This document shows positions 7,206-11,736 of a stretch of 11,736 bases of DNA, piece by piece; position 1 is the first letter of the stretch, and each line of letters opens with the position of its first letter. The notes under the pieces are model-generated. The model was given only the letters and a program-made list of their open reading frames with translations, was not told the origin of the DNA and searched no databases. Source of the stretch: Acidimicrobiales bacterium (GTDB lineage Bacteria; Actinomycetota; Acidimicrobiia; Acidimicrobiales; Poriferisodalaceae); the NCBI GenBank assembly GCA_020439485.1, contig JAGQSP010000050.1:1-11736 (forward strand), read 5' to 3'. A program made the translations under genes and the position numbers.

Positions 7206-8372
7206 ATGGCAACTAGACCGCGGCCACTTCGGTTGGAAGTTCATGATCTTGGCCAGATTGCCGATGCCGCAATCGACTTCGGCGACCTGACGGTTTTGGT
7301 TGGACCGCAGGCCACCGGTAAGAGCATCCTGCTGCAGTGCTTGAAGCTCGGCCTCGATGGCCGCGCGGTACGTCGGACCATCAAGGAGAACGGTTACAAG
7401 GTCAACGACTGGAGGCAGTTCGTCGACTTCTTCTTCGGCGAGGGCATGAATGCTTTGTGGCACGAGAAGTCGAGAGTGCAGGTGGGTACGACAGCGGTCG
7501 ACGAGTCGTTGCTCAAGGCACGGAATATCGATGCGGCCGAACACAGGCTCGTGTATGTGCCTGCGCAGCGCACCCTCGCTGTCCCGGGAGGCTTTCCACG
7601 GCACTTCCGAGACTTCGGCCCGGATACCCCCTTCGTGGTGCGACGGTACGGCGCACAGCTGAACGATGACCTCGTGAATCAGCGATTCCTGCAGTCCGGT
7701 CGCCTCTTCCCGAATACTGGCCGAATGCGCAGCGCTCTGCGCGACCAGGTAACGAAATCGGTGTTCCACGGGGCTGAACTCGTTCTAGACAGCATCGGGC
7801 CACGTCAGGAGCTACGGCTTCGATTGCCCGACGGCTCGGCTCTCCCGATGATGGCGTGGACCGCGGGCCAACGTGAGTTCGTGCCTCTGCTGCTCGGGCT
7901 CTACTCGCTCCTGCCGGCTGGAAGCGTCTCGAAAGACGCAGGCACGGATTGGATCGTCATCGAGGAGCCCGAGATGGGTCTGCACCCGCAGGCAATCCTG
8001 ACGGTCATGACGCTCGTGGTGCATCTGGTGGCTCGGGGCTATCGGGTCGTGCTGTCGACCCATCACCCGCTCGTACTGGACGTCCTCTGGACAATCGCCC
8101 AGATCCGGGACTCGGCAGCGCCGAACAAGGCGAAGGCACTCTGCAAGGCCCTGATGGGACGCATTGACCCTGGCATCGAGTCAAACACGGCGCAGATCAT
8201 GAAGAAGGACCTACGAGTGCACGCCCTGGACTACAACAAGCAAGGTCGAGTCACAAGTACCGACATCAGCTCCCTCGACCCCGCTGATGCGAACGAATCG
8301 ATTCGCGGCTGGGGAGGCCTGACAGGGGTGAGTGCACGACTGCTGGAGTCCGTAGCCGAGGTCAGTGCATGA
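7206..8372 (+). CDS. ABC-type AAA ATPase (AAA_15/AAA_21-like), probable defence ATPase
   Basis: This 388-aa protein has a single SMC/ABC-like ATPase domain and no membrane segment. Walker A GPQATGKS is at residues 33-40. A signature-like AWTAGQREF is at 217-225, Walker B with the following D-loop IVIEEPEMGLHPQ at 250-262, and the switch histidine in STHHP at 284-288. No long coiled coil, TOPRIM or HNH domain is seen, so it would need a partner for any nuclease activity. The family resembles the ATPase halves of several two-gene defence systems (for example AriA of PARIS or PtuA of Septu), but I cannot place it in a named one. GGGAG lies seven bases before the ATG; the gene follows mod by 18 bases, including a tandem TGATGA. 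About a third of the first 50 codons end in A/T, more than in the flanking genes, which suggests a different origin. Confidence 0.88.
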   Translation: MATRPRPLRLEVHDLGQIADAAIDFGDLTVLVGPQATGKSILLQCLKLGLDGRAVRRTIKENGYKVNDWRQFVDFFFGEGMNALWHEKSRVQVGTTAVDESLLKARNIDAAEHRLVYVPAQRTLAVPGGFPRHFRDFGPDTPFVVRRYGAQLNDDLVNQRFLQSGRLFPNTGRMRSALRDQVTKSVFHGAELVLDSIGPRQELRLRLPDGSALPMMAWTAGQREFVPLLLGLYSLLPAGSVSKDAGTDWIVIEEPEMGLHPQAILTVMTLVVHLVARGYRVVLSTHHPLVLDVLWTIAQIRDSAAPNKAKALCKALMGRIDPGIESNTAQIMKKDLRVHALDYNKQGRVTSTDISSLDPADANESIRGWGGLTGVSARLLESVAEVSA

Positions 8373-8776
8373 CCTGCACCATTGGGTGGGGGCAGGGCAA
8401 GCAGGGCATCGCGTCAGCGCATCGACGGCTGATCACTGACACGCCAAGGCGGAGTGCATGCCTCGATGATGACTTCAAGGCATGTGATCCGAACGAGAGG
8501 CGGTGGGACTATGTGGTCGAGCGGACCTCGGGCGCCGGTGCAGCGATTGAGGTTCACTCGGCCAACCTGTCGGACGCCAAGGTGATGGTTGCGAAGAAGG
8601 CATGGGCCGTCCGAACGCTTGCCCAGCACGAGCCGGGACTCTTGGTGGATGCCTGGCACTGGATCGTTCCGCCACACGCCAGCTTCAGCTTCCCACCTAC
8701 TAGCCCGGCGGCGCGACTTACGGTCAAGGAGGGGATCAAGCTGCCGAGGCGGAACATCGGACGCGGACAACTCTGA
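8369..8776 (+). CDS. Small partner of the ATPase, possible nuclease-like effector
   Basis: This 135-aa protein starts inside the stop codon of the ATPase gene (ATGA overlap), with GAGG at 8358-8361 seven bases upstream, so translation is probably coupled and stoichiometric. I do not recognise a named domain. The central part reads WDYVV (46-50), AAIEVHSAN (58-66), AKKAWAV (75-81) and AWHWIVPP (95-102). A D47...E61-x-H63...K76 spacing, with the acidic residue inside a short hydrophobic strand, resembles a reduced PD-(D/E)XK fold. From memory, similar 'DYxx...EVHPA...K' small proteins occur next to this ATPase type, usually annotated as hypothetical. Nuclease activity is inference; a structural or regulatory role is equally open. 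The residue range 103-135 looks basic and disordered. The stop lies 21 bp from the end of the convergent helicase gene. Confidence 0.75.
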   Translation: MTCTIGWGQGKQGIASAHRRLITDTPRRSACLDDDFKACDPNERRWDYVVERTSGAGAAIEVHSANLSDAKVMVAKKAWAVRTLAQHEPGLLVDAWHWIVPPHASFSFPPTSPAARLTVKEGIKLPRRNIGRGQL

Positions 8777-8791
8777 GCCGGCCGTCCGGCT
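8776..8791. terminator. Possible bidirectional terminator hairpin between convergent genes
   Basis: AGCCGG and CCGGCT form a perfect 6-bp, GC-rich stem around a CCGT loop. It begins at the last base of the stop codon at 8774-8776 and ends seven bases before the end of the minus-strand helicase gene. There is no T-run on either strand, which is common for actinobacterial terminators but makes the call weaker. Its position in a 21-bp convergent gap is the main support. Confidence 0.4.
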
Positions 8792-8797
8792 GGGCAC

Positions 8798-11524
8798 CTA
8801 CGCGGAGCACGCGCAGACCGTTCGAACCTCGCACGAACGGCATGACTTCCCCGGCTTGGCGGTGAAGTCCCGGACCTTCAGCCGGGCCGCTGCTTGGACA
8901 ACAGTCTGCTCGGAGGCGGCGAGTGCCGGGTCCGCGACGTCGACGTCGGTTCGCTTCACGTTCTTGAGGCCGTGGACGTAGGCGCCACGGATATCGAGGC
9001 CCTCTCGCCGGCCAGCGTTGGCGTAGATCTGCAGCTGGAGGTCGTGGTTGCCGTCGCCTTTGGTGGAGGTCTTGTAGTCGAGGATGGCGAGGCCCGTCGG
9101 TACGCCACCCTCGTTGTCGAGGATGACGTCGGCTCGCCCGCTGATCGTCACCCCGTCAAGACGCAGTTCGAACGGCCGCTCCGACTCCCACACGCGGAAC
9201 AGGTCCTCCTCGAACTTGGTCACGTAGTCGCCGATCAGGCGACGGGCGGCTTCCCTCATCTCGCGGTGTGCGACCTTGTTGGCAGTCGGCAGGAAGAAGC
9301 GATCGTCGAGCATGCGATCGATCTGCTTGGCCGACGGCACGGCCCCGTTCTCCCGAGTGTGGTCCGCAACGGCGCGGAGCATGTGGTGAACCGCCTTTCC
9401 ATAGCCGAGTTCGGGCGCCAGACGCGGTTGGAATCCGAGTAGCCCCCTGAGTCGGTACTCCATGCCGCACGAGAGGTACTGGGAGAGTTCGCTGAACGAC
9501 AGGGTGACGTCGAGCTCCTCGTCGGCCCGTCGGGGCTCGATGGTGGGGAATCGGACTTCGTCCGGTAGGCATCGCCGGCCGGTCATCTCGTTGAAGTAGG
9601 GGCTTGGGGCCGTGCGGTTGGTGGTCACGCGCTCGTGGCGCGAAACGCTCAGGAAGTCCCGCGAGCGCGTGGTTGCGACGTAGAACAGTCGGCGTTCGTC
9701 CGCATCGGATCCTTCATAGCGGTCTGCGTCGAACAAGGTCCGGGGGAGCTGCCAGTCCTGGGTGCTCCCGGTCTTCGACGAGGGGAACCGCTTGGCGGTC
9801 ATCGCCGGGACGAACACGACCGGCCACTCCAACCCTTTCGCGCGGTGCACCGTCGTGAGGTCGACGGCGTCAAGGTCGACGTCCAGTTCTCCGTCGAAGC
9901 CTTCGTAGGCCCCCTGTGCGTAGTTAATGATGTGGAGTGCCAGGTTCTTGTAGTGCCATGGGCCCCTGTCCTGGCCTCCGACCTGTTCGCCCGGCGCGGC
10001 GGCGTCGGGACGCGCTCGGCGCCGGACTGACTCGTAATCGGTGAGGAGCATCGTGAAGCGGGCCAATATCCCGAGTCGGTTGATCGTGAGGTCGTCGGTG
10101 GGGTCCCACTCCCGTACGTCGAGTACATCGCAGAGCTCGTAGAACTCACCGACGAGGTCCGATGGCTTCTTGTCCTGGTTTGCATGCTGACGCCATCCGC
10201 GCAGGAAGGTGCGGACGGCGCCGACCCTCGGGCCGTCGACACCGAACAGCGCCTGGTAACCATCGAGGAGGTCGTCCTCGGTGACGGGATGGCCGTTGCC
10301 GTAGCCGGAGCGCCATTCGATGTCGGCCAGCCAGCAGACCGTCTGGCCGAGCAGGACTGCCTCCGGTGCGTCGAACAGTCCGGTGCGACCCCCTGGCTGT
10401 ACCGGAATGCCGAACGTCGAGAACGCCTCAATGAGGGCCGGGTAGGAGGCTCGGCCGCGGACGAGCACGGCGATGTCGCGGTACGCAACGCCGGCATCGT
10501 GAAGATCGAGGATCATGTTGGCGATCCATCCGGCTTCCTCGGCGGCGGTGTCTGCTGACCAGCACACCACGGTGTCGCCGCTGTCGCTCGGTGGTCGGTC
10601 GGGCAGCATCTTCTTCGCGAGGCGATTCGGAATCGACGTTGCGAACTTGTTCGCGGCGGCGATGATCTCGGGTCGACTCCGGCGGTTGGTCGAGATCGTG
10701 AACTCGGCGACGTCGGGATAGCGATCCCGGAATCGCACGATGTTGCCCACGTCCGACCCGCGCCACTGGTAGATGGCCTGGTCGTCGTCGCCCACCACGC
10801 ACAGCTCCGCACCACCGCTCACGAGCAGCTCGATCAGTCGCTCCTGCGCCGGATTGACGTCCTGGTATTCGTCGACGATCAGGTGGCGGAGCGTTACGTG
10901 CACAGCCTCGGCCACCTGCAGGTCCTCGAGGGCGGTGACCGCTCGGACGATCTGCTGCCCGTAGGTCAACAGGCGATAGCGCTCGAGCATGTCAAGGTAG
11001 TCGCCGAGGATCTCGCCGAACCGTCCGGGCACGGTCGCCGGATCGATCAACTCGTTCTCCACGACGTCGACGCTGCGAGCGAACGTCTCGATGCCGGCAA
11101 ACAACCTGTTCCGCGGGTCGAGTTCCCGGACGCCCAGCCGATTGGCCTCACGCGAGAGCAGAGCCGTGAACTGGTTCTCGTCGAGGACGTCGTACGTCTC
11201 GTAGCGCGGCACATAGTGCTGGAGCAGCTGGAAGCAGAACGAGTGGATCGTCCCGACGAACAGGCCGACGAGGAGATCCAGCGAGGCACGCCCGAGACGC
11301 TCCTCGACCCGTTGGGCGATTCGCTGCTTCAGCTCTTCCGCGGCCCGCTCGGTGAAGGTGAACGCAACGATGCCTCGGGGTTCCACACCATCAGCCAGGA
11401 GATCGGCGACGCGCTGTGAGACGACCTCGGTCTTGCCGGAGCCAGCGGCAGCGATGATCTGCATGTGCGTGCCGCGGTGCTTCACCGCCTTCAATGCGTC
11501 GCCCTTCAGTTGCGGCACAGCCAT
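8798..11524 (-). CDS. UvrD/Rep-type helicase fused to an AddB/RecB-like Fe-S nuclease
   Basis: This 908-aa protein unwinds DNA with a superfamily 1A motor and probably degrades it. Motor motifs: Walker A AAAGSGKT at residues 25-32, Ia AFTFTERAAEELKQRI at 54-69, II DEYQD at 218-222, III GDDDQAIYQWRG at 245-256, IV NRRS at 280-283, V TVHRAKGLEW at 558-567, VI YVATTRSR at 615-622. The C-terminal nuclease has FSELSQYLSC at 677-686, GKAVHHML at 709-716, GRADVI with D799, DYKTS with D816 and K818, and QIYA at 832-835. C686 together with C895, C898 and C904 (C-x2-C-x5-C) matches the Fe-S cysteine pattern of AddB-type nucleases. I chose the ATG at 11524 over 11605 because it follows a G-rich ribosome binding site and starts just ahead of the motor. 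Its role could be repair-like end resection or attack on invading DNA; the neighbouring restriction genes favour defence. Confidence 0.93.
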   Translation of the reverse strand: MAVPQLKGDALKAVKHRGTHMQIIAAAGSGKTEVVSQRVADLLADGVEPRGIVAFTFTERAAEELKQRIAQRVEERLGRASLDLLVGLFVGTIHSFCFQLLQHYVPRYETYDVLDENQFTALLSREANRLGVRELDPRNRLFAGIETFARSVDVVENELIDPATVPGRFGEILGDYLDMLERYRLLTYGQQIVRAVTALEDLQVAEAVHVTLRHLIVDEYQDVNPAQERLIELLVSGGAELCVVGDDDQAIYQWRGSDVGNIVRFRDRYPDVAEFTISTNRRSRPEIIAAANKFATSIPNRLAKKMLPDRPPSDSGDTVVCWSADTAAEEAGWIANMILDLHDAGVAYRDIAVLVRGRASYPALIEAFSTFGIPVQPGGRTGLFDAPEAVLLGQTVCWLADIEWRSGYGNGHPVTEDDLLDGYQALFGVDGPRVGAVRTFLRGWRQHANQDKKPSDLVGEFYELCDVLDVREWDPTDDLTINRLGILARFTMLLTDYESVRRRARPDAAAPGEQVGGQDRGPWHYKNLALHIINYAQGAYEGFDGELDVDLDAVDLTTVHRAKGLEWPVVFVPAMTAKRFPSSKTGSTQDWQLPRTLFDADRYEGSDADERRLFYVATTRSRDFLSVSRHERVTTNRTAPSPYFNEMTGRRCLPDEVRFPTIEPRRADEELDVTLSFSELSQYLSCGMEYRLRGLLGFQPRLAPELGYGKAVHHMLRAVADHTRENGAVPSAKQIDRMLDDRFFLPTANKVAHREMREAARRLIGDYVTKFEEDLFRVWESERPFELRLDGVTISGRADVILDNEGGVPTGLAILDYKTSTKGDGNHDLQLQIYANAGRREGLDIRGAYVHGLKNVKRTDVDVADPALAASEQTVVQAAARLKVRDFTAKPGKSCRSCEVRTVCACSA

Positions 11525-11528
11525 GCAT

Positions 11529-11539
11529 CCACCCCCGCC
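11529..11539 (-). promoter_or_regulatory. Ribosome binding site that sets the helicase start
   Basis: Read on the minus strand this is GGCGGGGGTGG, with the G-run ending seven bases before the ATG at 11524. It supports that start over the one 81 bases upstream, whose extra 27 residues do not resemble the helicase family's N-terminus. Confidence 0.5.
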
Positions 11540-11687
11540 AAGTTTCGCGCCACCTGATGCATCGGCACGGCAAGGAAGATCATCAAGCCGCCGGTCGACG
11601 AGCACGCAGCGTGGCCGAGGGGCAAACGTTGCGAAACCATGAACGCCGTGCGCCGCGTCCTCCTCGCGTCCTGCTGCCAGGCGCGAA

Positions 11688-11725
11688 CGAGGCGCATCCG
11701 CCCTGAGTTGGGCATATGCGCCTCG
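11688..11725. repeat. Nested hairpin at the right edge, possible terminator or operator
   Basis: Perfect 10-base arms CGAGGCGCAT (11688-11697) and ATGCGCCTCG (11716-11725) enclose a second 4-bp stem, GCCC (11700-11703) with GGGC (11710-11713). This gives a 10-bp stem, a 2x2 internal bulge, a 4-bp stem and a 6-base loop. It lies about 160 bases upstream of the helicase start in a stretch with no convincing gene. No T-run follows on either strand. It could end transcription of a gene beyond the right edge, or form a structure in the helicase leader. Nothing else is evident between 11540 and 11687. Confidence 0.5.
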
Positions 11726-11736
11726 AACTGCGTGGA

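Noticed and set aside
6798..7769. 323-codon minus-strand open frame across the mod-ATPase junction.
   Set aside because: It runs antisense to the Mod C-terminus and the ATPase N-terminus including Walker A; shadow of real coding.
8354..8372. Possible frameshift or fusion between the ATPase and the small protein.
   Set aside because: The ATGA overlap with GAGG seven bases upstream explains it as ordinary translational coupling.
11555..11562. Palindrome GATGCATC ahead of the helicase gene.
   Set aside because: Eight bases, single copy, with no partner site; easily chance.
11506..11715. 69-codon minus-strand open frame upstream of the helicase start.
   Set aside because: It starts inside the nested hairpin, overlaps the helicase start in another frame and has no recognisable content or good ribosome binding site.

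Overview
The window is high-GC bacterial DNA. Its genes are dense, GC-ending codons predominate, and two gene pairs are tightly coupled. This fits Actinomycetota, possibly an acidimicrobiial lineage, but no rRNA, tRNA or other marker here settles the taxon. The content is an accessory defence island, probably at one end of an integrated element.

Left part (about 1-1389, all minus strand). A small excisionase/MerR-like helix-turn-helix protein (104-364) is followed downstream by an almost ideal Shine-Dalgarno and an ATG whose gene runs off the left edge. That position is typical of an integrase, but only three codons are visible. Two copies of a palindromic 10-mer lie just upstream of the helix-turn-helix gene. 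A short two-helix membrane protein (455-766) and an unassigned 177-aa protein (856-1389) complete this arm.

Centre (1451-8776, plus strand). Four closely spaced or overlapping genes form a likely operon. They are a Type III-like restriction subunit (Res: helicase plus C-terminal nuclease), a beta-class N6-adenine methyltransferase (Mod) with a long C-terminal extension, an ABC-type AAA ATPase (AAA_15/AAA_21-like), and a small protein whose start overlaps the ATPase stop by ATGA. Res and Mod would form a restriction-modification system that cuts unmodified invading DNA. The ATPase and its small partner look like a separate two-gene module appended to the operon, and the partner has a nuclease-like D...ExH...K pattern. 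This pair is the best candidate for an under-described system.

Right part (8798-11524, minus strand). One long gene converges on the operon. It encodes a UvrD/Rep-type superfamily 1A helicase fused to a RecB/AddB-like PD-(D/E)XK nuclease with a probable Fe-S cysteine set. A 6-bp perfect hairpin fills the 21-bp convergent gap. A larger nested hairpin lies at the right edge, upstream of the helicase gene. The intergenic stretches contain no CRISPR array, tRNA or IS element that I could see.
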